Shown here: one piece after another, positions 7,870 through 16,566 of the stretch
Layout of the letters: every line of letters starts with the position of its first letter
Position numbering within the stretch: the first letter of the stretch is position 1
NCBI GenBank assembly: GCA_016934295.1
Contig: JAFGTD010000252.1
Coordinates: 1 to 46,891 of the forward strand
Direction of reading: 5' to 3'
Length of the DNA stretch: 46,891 nt
Source: Acidobacteriota bacterium
GTDB lineage: Bacteria; Acidobacteriota; UBA6911
Notes under the pieces: generated by a model
The model's database searches: none
Seen by the model: only the letters and a program-made list of their open reading frames with translations
Told to the model about the DNA's origin: nothing
Translations under genes and position numbers: made by a program

Positions 7870-9978
7870 CTATTTCCGGACGACGGTCTGCGCCTGTATC
7901 GCCGTAATCGCCACTGTATTGACGATATCCGGTACCGTGCAGCCGCGGCTCAGATCGTTGACCGGTTTGCGCAAGCCCTGCAGCACCGGCCCCACCGCGA
8001 TCGCGCCGGAGGACCTCTGCACCGCTTTGTAGGTATTGTTGCCCGTGTTCAGGTCGGGAAAGATAAACACTGTGGCGCGGCCCGCTACGCTGCTTTCGGG
8101 CATTTTTGTTCGGGCGACGGATACGTCGATGGCCGCGTCATACTGCATCGGCCCTTCGATAGGCAGGTCGGGACGCATCTTCCGGGCAATTTTCGTGGCT
8201 TCCTTTACCATGTCGACGTCGGCGCCTTTGCCGGATTTGCCCGTTGCATAGGAAAGCATCGCTACGCGAGGTTCTATCCCGAAGGAATTGGCCGTATTTG
8301 CGCTGGTAACGGCGATATGGGCCAGTTCCTCCGCCGTCGGATTCGGATTGACCGCGCAGTCTCCGTACACCAGCACCCTGTCCGCCAGGCACATGAAGAA
8401 AACGCTCGACACGATTTTGACACCTTCTCCGGTCTTGATGAATTCAAATGCCGGTCGAATCGTATGGGCCGTCGTGTTGATCGATCCGGACACCATCCCG
8501 TCCGCATCCTGTTTGTATACCATCATCGTCCCGTAATAGGATGGTTCCTGCATCGTCTCCCTGGCAATGTCGGGGGTGACGCCCCTGTGCTCTCGCAGCT
8601 TCATGTATTCGGCCGCGTAGTCGTCGAGGCGGGGAGAGTTTGACGGGTCGATGATTTCCACACCCTCCAGATCCACCATGAGCTGTTCCGCCCGGTTTTG
8701 TATTTGGTCTTCCCGGCCAAGGAGAGTGAGGTTCACGATCTTACGGCGCAGGAGAATCTGTACCGCCCGCAGGATTCTGTCTTCCGCTCCTTCCGGCAGA
8801 ACGATGTGTTTTCTGTCCGAACGCGCCTGCTCCTGAAGGTTGAACAGAAACATATTCGGCGTTACTCTCTTTTCGCGCTTGGCCATGACGCCTTTGAGGA
8901 TCACATTCAGATCCGCGTGCTCGTCGAAAAGCATTTGGGCCGTCTCGATCTTCCTGTAGCTCCGGGGCATGATGGACGCGGTAACGCGGCTGACGTTGAT
9001 GGAAGTTTCGTAGGTTCCGGTTTCGACCGCGAGCACGGGCAGCTGAATTCTTTCCATCCCCTTGATAAGCCGGTCGATGGTTTCGTTGGGTCGAAGTCCG
9101 CTGCTGAGCAGGACACCCGCCAGCTTCGGCATCCTGTTGGACATCTGGGACGCGATCGCCCCCAGCAGGATATCCGCCCTGTCCCCGGCGGCGATAATGA
9201 GGGAGCCCGGACCGATCCTCTCCAGAAGCGTCGGCATCTGCATCGATGCGATCCGGAAGTTGTCCACCAGGTTGTCCAGGTATTTCGCGCCGTAGATAAC
9301 ATCGGCGCCGAGGGCGGCCGCAATCTCGTCCATACGCGGTTTGGCAAGAATCACGTCCTCGGGTATCGCGCCGGCGAAGGGAACCCCCCGCTCCGGAAGC
9401 CTTTTTGCAAGAAATTTCGATGTCTCTTCGAGGTGCTCCCTTTCTACCCGGTTGACGATGACCCCCAGCAGGTCGCAGCCCTGGTCTTCAAACTCCTCTT
9501 TGCTCATACATGCGTTTTCGTAAATCTCCGATGCGTTGTGCCCCCTGCCGCTAACCACAAGGAGTACGGGAGCGCCGAGATTGCGGGCCACTTCCGCGTT
9601 GATCTCAAACTCGAAAGCGGTGCTGGATCCCTGGTAATTCGTGCCTTCCACCAGCACAAAATCCCAGTTTTTCTCGAAAGCCTTGTATGCGGCGAGGATT
9701 TCTTCCATCATCTCGGCCTGGCGTCCCTTTGTGATCATTTCCATGGCCTGCTGGGACTGGATGCCGACGACCGACTTGGGATCACAGTCCAGACCGAAAA
9801 CGGAACATATGAGATACGCGTTGGGATCGGGATATTCCGCCCGTTGATCGCTCCGTCCAATGGGGCGAAAGTAGCCCACTCGCCTAAATTCCCGAAGCAG
9901 CCCGGACATCAACCCAAGGGCAATGGCGCTTTTGCCTGCAACCGGTCCGGTGGTGGTTAGATATAGATTCTTTGGCAT
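7870..9978 (-). CDS. pta: Phosphate acetyltransferase, long form
   Basis: Interconverts acetyl-CoA and acetyl phosphate. The 702-residue product has the three-part long-form layout. First comes a BioD/P-loop-like N-terminal domain starting MPKNLYLTTTGPVAGKS. Next is a DRTGG-type regulatory domain (about 215-330, MQMPTLLERIGPGSLIIAAGDR). Last is the catalytic PTA_PTB domain from about residue 385, with HIVLPEGAEDRILRA, DGMVSGSINTTAHTIRPA and the C-terminal FPDLNTGNNTYKAVQR motif. The frame reaches ATG 10035, overlapping the selenoprotein end by 14 bases. The start at 9978 fits the family N-terminus better. No ackA is adjacent. The close link suggests translational coupling to the upstream selenoprotein gene. 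Confidence 0.93.
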   Translation of the reverse strand: MPKNLYLTTTGPVAGKSAIALGLMSGLLREFRRVGYFRPIGRSDQRAEYPDPNAYLICSVFGLDCDPKSVVGIQSQQAMEMITKGRQAEMMEEILAAYKAFEKNWDFVLVEGTNYQGSSTAFEFEINAEVARNLGAPVLLVVSGRGHNASEIYENACMSKEEFEDQGCDLLGVIVNRVEREHLEETSKFLAKRLPERGVPFAGAIPEDVILAKPRMDEIAAALGADVIYGAKYLDNLVDNFRIASMQMPTLLERIGPGSLIIAAGDRADILLGAIASQMSNRMPKLAGVLLSSGLRPNETIDRLIKGMERIQLPVLAVETGTYETSINVSRVTASIMPRSYRKIETAQMLFDEHADLNVILKGVMAKREKRVTPNMFLFNLQEQARSDRKHIVLPEGAEDRILRAVQILLRRKIVNLTLLGREDQIQNRAEQLMVDLEGVEIIDPSNSPRLDDYAAEYMKLREHRGVTPDIARETMQEPSYYGTMMVYKQDADGMVSGSINTTAHTIRPAFEFIKTGEGVKIVSSVFFMCLADRVLVYGDCAVNPNPTAEELAHIAVTSANTANSFGIEPRVAMLSYATGKSGKGADVDMVKEATKIARKMRPDLPIEGPMQYDAAIDVSVARTKMPESSVAGRATVFIFPDLNTGNNTYKAVQRSSGAIAVGPVLQGLRKPVNDLSRGCTVPDIVNTVAITAIQAQTVVRK

Positions 9979-10021
9979 GTCGTTGATGGCTTTCCGTGAA
10001 TGATTCCTGTCTTGTTTTTGA

Positions 10022-11776
10022 TTATCTCCAGGCATCGATCGAGACGCCCCTGCCGGCCATAAAGTCGGTTATGAACCAGACACTGGCTGTCTCTCCTCCC
10101 ACTACGATCGTCCGAATATTGTTCGGGTTCGGCAGATGCTTGATCAATGTGTCGCTTGGGACTTTTCTCCAGGTGGCATAGGGCTCGAGACCCTGGTCGC
10201 CAAGGGGACCCATCATGCCGGAAGCGATGGAGTTCGCCCAGTAGGTTCCCGCGGTCGTGACCGCGTTCTCGGAGAGCCATTCGGCAAGAGCTCCCTTTGT
10301 TTTGAATCCCTGGGAGTTTCTGAGCAGATCCGCTACTGACGGATCCATAATGAGTGTCGCCGATCCCATTGCCGCCAGCACCCGCGTAAAGTCCCTCATT
10401 AAAAGCTGGGGAGCGTAATGCTCGACGACCGATCCCGAACAGTTCACGAAGTTCCAGCCCATGAGTATCGTGAGAACGCTGTCTTCCGGTTTGTGACCGT
10501 TCAGCACATGGAAAGGCTCCCATCCGTCAGGCAGGGCTTCCTCGTTTTCCGCTATGGTCACGTAGTTGTAGAGCAGCGGATTGCTGAGGGAGGAGAAACC
10601 GGACACGCCCTCCCGGTATCCCTGAATTATTTTATGTATCAGGACCATGGAGCGGCCGATGACAGAATTGGCCTCGGCATTCGGTCCCAAGGCCCCTATA
10701 CCCGAATTCATTCCGATCTCGTTGCGAACGGGGCCGTTCACCAGCACCATGCTCGCGCTGGAGGTAGTGGAATCCATATACGGGACCTGGCTGGAGAGCG
10801 CCAGGATCGTGGGCAGGTATTCGGGTTTGGCGCCCGCCATGACGGCAATGATGGCGACCTTTTCCACCGTGAACGGACGGGTGGTATTAAAGGTGCCGGA
10901 TTCTTTCTTCACCAGTTCATCCGGTGCGTGGCTGGTGCCTTCAAGCATTGCGGCGACTTTCTCTTCTGTCGGGAGTATGACTGGATTGTAGTCGGTCCAG
11001 TGTTTGTCCTTAAACAGGCGCTGCAGATTATCCGCGGTGTCCGGGGGCAGCAATCTCGGTTCGGGTTCCGCCTCTGCCGGGATCCCGGACATCTTTTCCT
11101 TATCCGTCAAGGGGGTTGTCAGGCTGTCGACGATCGCCTGCATCACTGGTTTGCCGCTGACGTTATCTTTGCCTTCGAGATAGGTTTTCAGCATTTCTTC
11201 GTTAAGGCCCGTAAAGGGATAGGGCATTCCGACGTAACGCAGGGGCATGCCGGTACTGTATTTGAAATGGGCGTTAATTCCGAAGGACACAACGTTTTCA
11301 TTCGCAAGCGACACTGTGGGGATGCCGTACTGTGTTTCCAGAAGTCCGTTGAAGCGGCTCACGGCCGAGATGCAGCCCCATCAGCCGGCTACGCCCATGA
11401 TGACGCCATCCCCTCCTTTTTCGGCTATCTCCTTCCATAATGCGGGATCATCCGAAATGTAGCTGCCGCTCTTGAGCTTGAGTACGGTCTTGACTCCGGG
11501 CATGTTGCGCGCAAACCACCGCTGCATTTCCCCCATCACGGGAGTGCCCAGGATCCCTTCATAGTTCATGTCCACCAGGTAGATGGTTTTGCCTTCCAGG
11601 GTGTCCAGCCGGGGCGCCAGCGGCACTCGCTCCGCAAGTTTCTCCATAACAGCCGGATTCAGAACGGTAATCATTGCTTCGGGGGATTTACACGCGGACG
11701 AAATAGTAACGACGCACGACAGGATCAGGGCTGTAAACGCCGGCAGGCAGCTTGACAATAACGGTTTTCTTTTCAT
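10022..11776 (-). CDS. Exported UGSC-type selenoprotein, in-frame TGA (Sec) at 11381-11383
   Basis: Two open frames, 11776-11384 and 11380-10022, are in the same phase and separated only by a TGA. Read through, they give 584 residues with selenocysteine at position 132. The flanks match the UGSC (seleno)protein family on both sides: before it, a Rossmann-like block with LAPRLDTLEGKTIYLVD and DGVIMGVAG; after it, the motif U-W-G-C, then a helix and YGIPTVSLANENV. The C-terminal 400 residues form the long domain often linked to this family (EKVAIIAVMAGAKPEYLP, LVNGPVRNEIGMNSG, GALGPNAEANSVIGRS). The N-terminus MKRKPLLSSC plus a hydrophobic segment ending SSAC looks like a signal peptide or weak lipobox, so the protein is probably periplasmic. 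GAGG precedes the start. A plain nonsense mutation is possible, but conservation past the TGA argues against it. Confidence 0.85.
11355..11383 (-). promoter_or_regulatory. Candidate bacterial SECIS element
   Basis: Immediately after the UGA (11383-11381) the transcript can form a short stem, CGGC (11367-11364) with GCCG (11358-11355), closing a 5-base loop C-G-U-G-A. The loop lies about 18-22 bases after the UGA and contains a GU pair. This is the spacing and loop content that SelB recognises in bacterial SECIS hairpins. An alternative longer pairing of GGCU with AGCC exists. The stem is short, so this rests on position and loop composition. Confidence 0.5.
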
Positions 11777-11788
11777 TTCAACCTCGTT

Positions 11789-12898
11789 CTATTTGAGGAA
11801 ATAGTGTCCCCAAACGGGGAACTCCATCACCGGTTCTTTCGAATCGTTACCCTCGGGCGGTTTGGGTTTCAGATATTCCGGCGGCCGGACAATTTCGTAA
11901 GTTAACGCGTTCGGTTCACAGGTGATGATGCAGAGACCGCAGCCCTTGCACTTTTCAGGGTCTATGGAGGATATCCGATCCCCGGAGGCTGCATCCTGTT
12001 TCATTTCAATCGCGTCAAATTTGCACCGGTCGACGCAATCCTCGCAGCCGATGCATTTCTCCTCATCCACTACCGCCAGAAACCGGTTGGGTGTCATGAG
12101 GTCAAAGCGCTTGTCGCGAGTCACCGGAAAGAGGTTTTCGCAGCAGCAGTCACAACAGTAACAATCCCCCCAGTGAACCAGCCCGGCTTCTTCACACTCC
12201 CGCACAATAGCCAGGGATTCCTCTAAAGATACTTCCTTCAGCAGCCGGCCCGGCTGATTGAGATAGTACTCGCCTCTCGGCCTGTCAAAACAGGCGAAAC
12301 AGGTCATCATCGGCAGTTCGCATTTGTGCCCCCAGGAGATTCGGCACCCGCACGGCGCGAGGATCCTGCTTTTGGCGTTTTCGATTTTCAGCTTCCAGTT
12401 CTCTTCGGGAAGGATATCCTCCGGCTTGATATTGGGGCTCCGTTCAAGCGCTCCGATGGCCGGCGAGATAGGAAGGCTGCGGCCGGTCATTTTGATGAAC
12501 TCTTCGGTATGTTTTATGAAGTGATACGACCACTCGTTATAGAAAAAGTCGGCCCAGAGCTCTTTAACCTCCCGGGCGACTGCATACGGGCCTGTGTGGG
12601 GGGCGGTGTCGGCGACACATTCATGGTGAAACGCCAGCAGGGTTGTGTGAAAGGCATACTGGGTCAATCCCCGGGTCAGCATGCCTTTGTCTACCAGGAC
12701 ATCCAGTTTTTGTGAGAGTTCCTTCTCGGCAATGTCCAACCTGCCGGCCAGTTCCCGGCAGGTTGCGGGTTCAAACAACTCCAGGCAGATCCGGGCTTCA
12801 ACCGGGGTCAACATTGCGTTCAGAATTTTCAGGAAACGTTCCGATTCCCAGACGCCCAACTTGTCCGACAACTCCTTGTAGACGCTGCTGCCCGCCAT
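11789..12898 (-). CDS. Winged-helix/ferredoxin hybrid, two [4Fe-4S] clusters plus extra cysteine clusters
   Basis: A 369-residue protein with AGGAGAG upstream of the ATG. Residues 30-78 form a wHTH-like segment (TPVEARICLELF, CRELAGRLDIAEKELSQ, DVLVDKGMLTRG). The middle has two unusual cysteine groups: C183, C185, C193, C200, C203, and CYCCDCCCEN at about 246-253. The C-terminus has a classical 2[4Fe-4S] ferredoxin, C282-x2-C-x2-C-x3-C and C317-x2-C-x2-C-x3-C, each followed by Lys-Phe or Glu-Pro. It sits 27 bp after hypB and 12 bp before the selenoprotein. It is plausibly an electron carrier or redox-sensing regulator for the operon. The wHTH may instead be a protein-interaction fold. Confidence 0.8.
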   Translation of the reverse strand: MAGSSVYKELSDKLGVWESERFLKILNAMLTPVEARICLELFEPATCRELAGRLDIAEKELSQKLDVLVDKGMLTRGLTQYAFHTTLLAFHHECVADTAPHTGPYAVAREVKELWADFFYNEWSYHFIKHTEEFIKMTGRSLPISPAIGALERSPNIKPEDILPEENWKLKIENAKSRILAPCGCRISWGHKCELPMMTCFACFDRPRGEYYLNQPGRLLKEVSLEESLAIVRECEEAGLVHWGDCYCCDCCCENLFPVTRDKRFDLMTPNRFLAVVDEEKCIGCEDCVDRCKFDAIEMKQDAASGDRISSIDPEKCKGCGLCIITCEPNALTYEIVRPPEYLKPKPPEGNDSKEPVMEFPVWGHYFLK

Positions 12899-12925
12899 AA
12901 ACTCTCCTCATCAATGCCAATCCGT

Positions 12926-13579
12926 TTACATTAACATCTCTTCGATCCATGAAAACCAGGAATCCAGTCCTTCCCCGGTCTTGGCGGAAACCGGGAAAAC
13001 TTTAGCGGAAGGATTCAGGCCTCTTATTATCCCGGGGAAGTCGTCCAAATTGAAATCAAAATGTGGCAGAACGTCCGTTTTATTTACAACAACCGCATCC
13101 GCCTCGATAAAGATTACCGGGTATTTATAGGGTTTGTCGTCCCCTTCGGGAATGCTCAGGATGACGACGTTTTTATGCGCACCGAGGTCAAAATCGGCAG
13201 TGCAGACAAGATTCCCGACATTTTCAATGAAGATCAGGTCGATTTGGCCGAGATCCATTGTGTCCAGCGAATTCCTTATCATCCGGGCGTCCAGGTGGCA
13301 GCCGCCGCCGGTATTTATCTGAATTGCCGGGATGTTCTGACGTGTTATTTTGTCCGTGTCAATGGAAGAGGCGATATCCCCTTCAATAACCGCGATCCGG
13401 TATTTATGCCGAAAGCGGTTGACCGTTTGCAGAATCAGGCTGGTCTTGCCCGATCCCGGGGACGACATGACATTGACCATCAGGACGTTGCGACTGCTCA
13501 GTAATTTCCGGCTCTGTTCCGCCTTTTCCGTATTCGCCGCCAGGATATTTTCTTTTACGGATACTGTTTTGGCGCTCAT
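12926..13579 (-). CDS. hypB: Hydrogenase nickel incorporation GTPase HypB
   Basis: A 217-residue SIMIBI-class GTPase that loads nickel into metalloenzymes together with HypA. Visible motifs are the P-loop SSPGSGKTS (about 39-47), the switch GDIASSIDTDK, the inter-subunit metal-site Cys-His in GGGCHLDARM (C94, H95), ENVGNLVCTADFDLGAHKNV and the guanine motif NKTD. The high-affinity N-terminal CxxCGC motif and the His-rich tail found in some HypB are absent, so this is the minimal form. The start codon follows the hypA stop directly (TAA then ATG). No hydrogenase, urease or CODH structural genes are in the window, so the nickel client is unknown. Confidence 0.95.
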   Translation of the reverse strand: MSAKTVSVKENILAANTEKAEQSRKLLSSRNVLMVNVMSSPGSGKTSLILQTVNRFRHKYRIAVIEGDIASSIDTDKITRQNIPAIQINTGGGCHLDARMIRNSLDTMDLGQIDLIFIENVGNLVCTADFDLGAHKNVVILSIPEGDDKPYKYPVIFIEADAVVVNKTDVLPHFDFNLDDFPGIIRGLNPSAKVFPVSAKTGEGLDSWFSWIEEMLM

Positions 13580-13921
13580 TTACTCCACCTTCATATTCTC
13601 GATATAAAGTTCCCGTCCGCCGACAATCTCCACGCGTCCCCCTGCGCATTCCGGGCAGCGGTAATCGCGTTTCTGCAATGGGAAAAGGATATCACAGTCC
13701 CGGCAGCGCAGCTGTGCGGGCACGTGCGTGTAATGAATCCTGGCGCCGGCGGCGATGGTGTCTTTGCTGAGGAAACCGAAATAAAAGTTTACGGCGTCTT
13801 CCTCTACCCCGGTGTAATCGCCGACAACCAGGTGGATGCTGATGATTTTTCGGGCGTCGCCCTTGCGGGCGTTATCGAGCGCAAGTCTTAATAGAGATTC
13901 AACAATGCTCTGTTCGTGCAT
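13580..13921 (-). CDS. hypA: Hydrogenase maturation nickel metallochaperone HypA
   Basis: A 113-residue protein. It starts with the obligatory MHE (His2 and Glu3 help form the nickel site), and zinc is held by two CxxC pairs, C73/C76 and C89/C92. The helix SIVESLLRLALDNA and the strand KIISIHLVVGDYTGV are typical. It forms the hypA-hypB unit without the rest of the hyp set. The 270 bp upstream contain an inverted repeat and must hold the promoter unless reading continues from the molybdopterin subunit gene. No clear ribosome site is seen before the ATG. Confidence 0.95.
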   Translation of the reverse strand: MHEQSIVESLLRLALDNARKGDARKIISIHLVVGDYTGVEEDAVNFYFGFLSKDTIAAGARIHYTHVPAQLRCRDCDILFPLQKRDYRCPECAGGRVEIVGGRELYIENMKVE

Positions 13922-14021
13922 GGAACAATAACGGGTATGTTAATTCCAACCAAATCCAAGGCATTCAGCCGTGCGACCCCGGGAGGCTAGGCCGTTCCGG
14001 AGAACGTTGATGGCGGGAGCA

Positions 14022-14124
14022 CATCGGGGTCGGAGTCGCTATCGGCATCGGGGATCTGTTTATACGTTTGAAAAAACAGATTCTTTACTTTGCAATCGAT
14101 TCCGAACCCGATACCGACCCCGAG
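14022..14124. repeat. Imperfect inverted repeat of CGG/TCG-rich units
   Basis: The left arm at 14023-14053 (ATCGGGGTCGGAGTCG and on) is repeated in inverse orientation at 14097-14124 (CCCGATACCGACCCCGAG), about 45 bases apart. Each arm is itself built of short ATCGG/TCGG units. The arrangement resembles intergenic palindromic repeats scattered in some Desulfobacterota genomes. It lies between the molybdopterin subunit gene and hypA, so it could act as a transcript-stabilising or attenuating hairpin. Copy number elsewhere cannot be judged here. Confidence 0.5.
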
Positions 14125-14192
14125 CCCCGCTCCACCGGGCAAGCCGAAGCTGCGTCTTCCAGAATTACTCCCCACCGGTGTAAAAAACGTAT

Positions 14193-16484
14193 CTAAACCT
14201 TTCCCAGGGCTTTCAGAATCTTGTCCGGCGTGGCGGGCGGTGCGATCCAATGCCCTATCGCGTTGGCCACCGCGCAGACGGGAAGCAGCGGAGCCGCCAT
14301 GCAGTGGCTGATGCCCGAAGCGCCGTAACAGGCGTTCCCCGATCGAGTTTCAACAGCGTAGGTATCGATCGGACCCAGATCCGCGATGGTGGGCTTCTTA
14401 TACTCGAACATGTTCGTGCTGAGCTTTACGCCCGTCTTCTTGTCGTAGATAAACTCCTCGGACAATCCCCCGCCCTGGCTGAAGTACATCGCCTGGTGCA
14501 GCTGCCCTTCGAACGAAGTCATCCTGAGTACCTTGCCCGGGTCGCAGACGACCACGAATCTGGTTACCTCCACTCCGCCGGTATCGGGATCCACGGCCAC
14601 TTCGCAGTAGCTTGTATTCATGACGTCGAGGATATGTCCGCCTTTAGCCCACGTTGTTTCCGGAGGCCTCCCGAAATACGTTGCCGTGATATCCAGATCG
14701 TGATCGCCGAATCCTTCATCCGCGATGAACTTTCCGAAGGGGAAGGCTTTGTTCGGATCCGACTTCAGGTAGACCATGGTGTCTTTCGTGTCGAGATCCT
14801 CCGGGCTGGTATTGAACACCCTGGATTTGGCGGCCAGGTCCAGGAGCAGTTTTCTGCATTTTACGGCCGCTTCCTTCATGACCCAGGCGGATGCGGTGGA
14901 ACCGTCGCTTCCGCCTCCACACGGAGTGAATATAGCTTTTTCATCATAGCGCAGGATCACGTCCTCGACTTTTGCGCCCATCTCTTCAGCGACAACCAGG
15001 GCTACGGCATCCGCGGAGTAAATACCGGCCCAGGGTCCCTTGAGCGGTATGTAAACCTTGTTGTCCGCCTGAATGGTTACTGTCGCGGTGTACGGTTGCT
15101 GGGCGTGCCGGGGTGACAGGGCGTACCGGAAGCTGAGTCCGTGCAACCGACCGTCCGGGAGTTTTCGAGTGCCGGCCGGATGCCATTTCCAATCCATGGC
15201 CTTTTTCCCCTTTTCCACGCACATCAGCAGACCGGGGGGGATGCCGGGATCCTGCTGGGATGAAGGCCCGTGGACGTTCCTGAGCGCGATATCGATCACG
15301 TCCGTGCCGAGTTTTTCCGCCACAATCTGCTCCGCTATTGTCATGACGTCCCAGTTGAACGGGGAAGTCTGGCTGAGAGTATTGCGGCCTGAATTGGTGT
15401 AGACTTCCTGGAAACGGCTCTTTTGATGGACACATCGGGTTGTATTGAAAGGGCTGAATCTTGCTTCGAATGCTCCCCATGCGGAGGCTGTTTCTTCCGG
15501 GGCTCCCTGATCCCCGATGGTGCTTTCCTCAACGGCCGTAATCGTTCCGTCCTTTTTGAATCCGATCTTTACGTGACAATATCGCTGTGGATTCGCCACA
15601 TAGTAATCGTTCCGCCTTTCGTTAACGCAGCGGACGGGCCGCCCCGTTCTGCGGGCCAGCAGAGGCGTAATGAGCTGGGAGCGGCGGATGATCCAGTCGC
15701 AGTACTTGCCGCCCTGAAACAGGGTCAGGCGATGGAGCTTGTCGAAGTCGATATTGTACAGGGGGCGAAGCTGAAATGCTCCCCACGTAGGAGATACGCC
15801 TTCGATATACAGGGTAGGGCCTTCGGATCCCCATGGGTCCTGAGCCCACCATGCGAGGCTCCCGTTCGGATTCGGTATGTGCGATGCCGTGCGGGAGTGC
15901 CCCCAGTCGAATTCGAGAATATGATCCGCCTCTTTGAATCCGGATTCGATATCCCCGGCAGCATAGTTCGACAGCAGCTTCTTTGGATCGTGCTTGATAA
16001 CCGGCGCGCCCGGTTTCAGTCCATCCCGGGCATCCACAATGCTTGGCAGAATTTCCCATTCCACCTCAATCAGTCTCAGGGCCTCGTCACAGATTTCCGG
16101 GGTTACGGCGACAACAACCGCACCTATCTCCTCGTCTTCCGTCTCCGCTTCACCCGGGATCAGGGGGCCGTGGATCCCGGCCATTGTATTGACGGGCGGA
16201 TGGGTCAGACCCGGATTTATGGACAGGACCTCCGGATCGTCCCAGGTGACGATATCCACAACGCCCTCCAGTTCCTTTGCCTTGCTGATATCCAGACTCT
16301 TTACCTTAGCCCGGCCATGGGGGCTTCGAAGAAATTTGGCGTGGAGCATGTCGGACATGACCGCATCGGCGCCGTATTTGGCCCGGCCGGTGGCTATGGT
16401 ATACGACAGCCTGCCGGGGACGTTTGCCCGACCGACAGCCTTGAATTCCGTTCTCTGTCCATTGCTGCCTGCAATGTCTGCCAT
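14193..16484 (-). CDS. Xanthine dehydrogenase family molybdopterin-binding subunit, divergent and lone
   Basis: A 763-residue large subunit of the molybdenum hydroxylase family; GAGG is 7 bases before the ATG. The N-terminal a/b-hammerhead is visible (VPGRLSYTIATGRAKYGAD, LHAKFLRSPHGRAKV), followed by the Moco-binding halves (GRPVRCVNERRNDYY, TPCGGGSDGSTASAWV and a late CAVANAIG). In canonical members a Gly-Glu near the C-terminus supplies the catalytic glutamate. The corresponding stretch here, YGASGISHCM (residues 720-729), has no Glu. The FAD and [2Fe-2S] subunits are not adjacent. Substrate and even hydroxylase activity are therefore open. It precedes hypA on the same strand after 270 bp. 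Confidence 0.85.
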   Translation of the reverse strand: MADIAGSNGQRTEFKAVGRANVPGRLSYTIATGRAKYGADAVMSDMLHAKFLRSPHGRAKVKSLDISKAKELEGVVDIVTWDDPEVLSINPGLTHPPVNTMAGIHGPLIPGEAETEDEEIGAVVVAVTPEICDEALRLIEVEWEILPSIVDARDGLKPGAPVIKHDPKKLLSNYAAGDIESGFKEADHILEFDWGHSRTASHIPNPNGSLAWWAQDPWGSEGPTLYIEGVSPTWGAFQLRPLYNIDFDKLHRLTLFQGGKYCDWIIRRSQLITPLLARRTGRPVRCVNERRNDYYVANPQRYCHVKIGFKKDGTITAVEESTIGDQGAPEETASAWGAFEARFSPFNTTRCVHQKSRFQEVYTNSGRNTLSQTSPFNWDVMTIAEQIVAEKLGTDVIDIALRNVHGPSSQQDPGIPPGLLMCVEKGKKAMDWKWHPAGTRKLPDGRLHGLSFRYALSPRHAQQPYTATVTIQADNKVYIPLKGPWAGIYSADAVALVVAEEMGAKVEDVILRYDEKAIFTPCGGGSDGSTASAWVMKEAAVKCRKLLLDLAAKSRVFNTSPEDLDTKDTMVYLKSDPNKAFPFGKFIADEGFGDHDLDITATYFGRPPETTWAKGGHILDVMNTSYCEVAVDPDTGGVEVTRFVVVCDPGKVLRMTSFEGQLHQAMYFSQGGGLSEEFIYDKKTGVKLSTNMFEYKKPTIADLGPIDTYAVETRSGNACYGASGISHCMAAPLLPVCAVANAIGHWIAPPATPDKILKALGKV

Positions 16485-16566
16485 GGTATCGCCTCGCGAT
16501 CAGAATGGTTGCTGAATATATAACGTCAAGTTTACTACCAAAGATGCCTGGCCGGATAGCTGATAA

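Noticed and set aside
8698-9960. 420-codon frame antisense to pta
   Set aside because: It is a shadow of a well-supported gene, with arginine/histidine-rich composition and no family features.
11381-11383. Reading the TGA as a nonsense mutation that splits the gene in two
   Set aside because: Frame and family similarity continue without any other damage, the TGA sits at the family's redox Cys/Sec position with C three residues later, and a SECIS-like hairpin follows.
10418-11440. 340-codon plus-strand frame opposite the selenoprotein gene
   Set aside because: It is a shadow frame. The minus-strand protein has family similarity on both sides of the TGA.
12926-13921. Part of a hydrogenase operon
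   Set aside because: No hydrogenase subunit, hypCDEF or protease gene lies anywhere in the window; only hypA and hypB are present.
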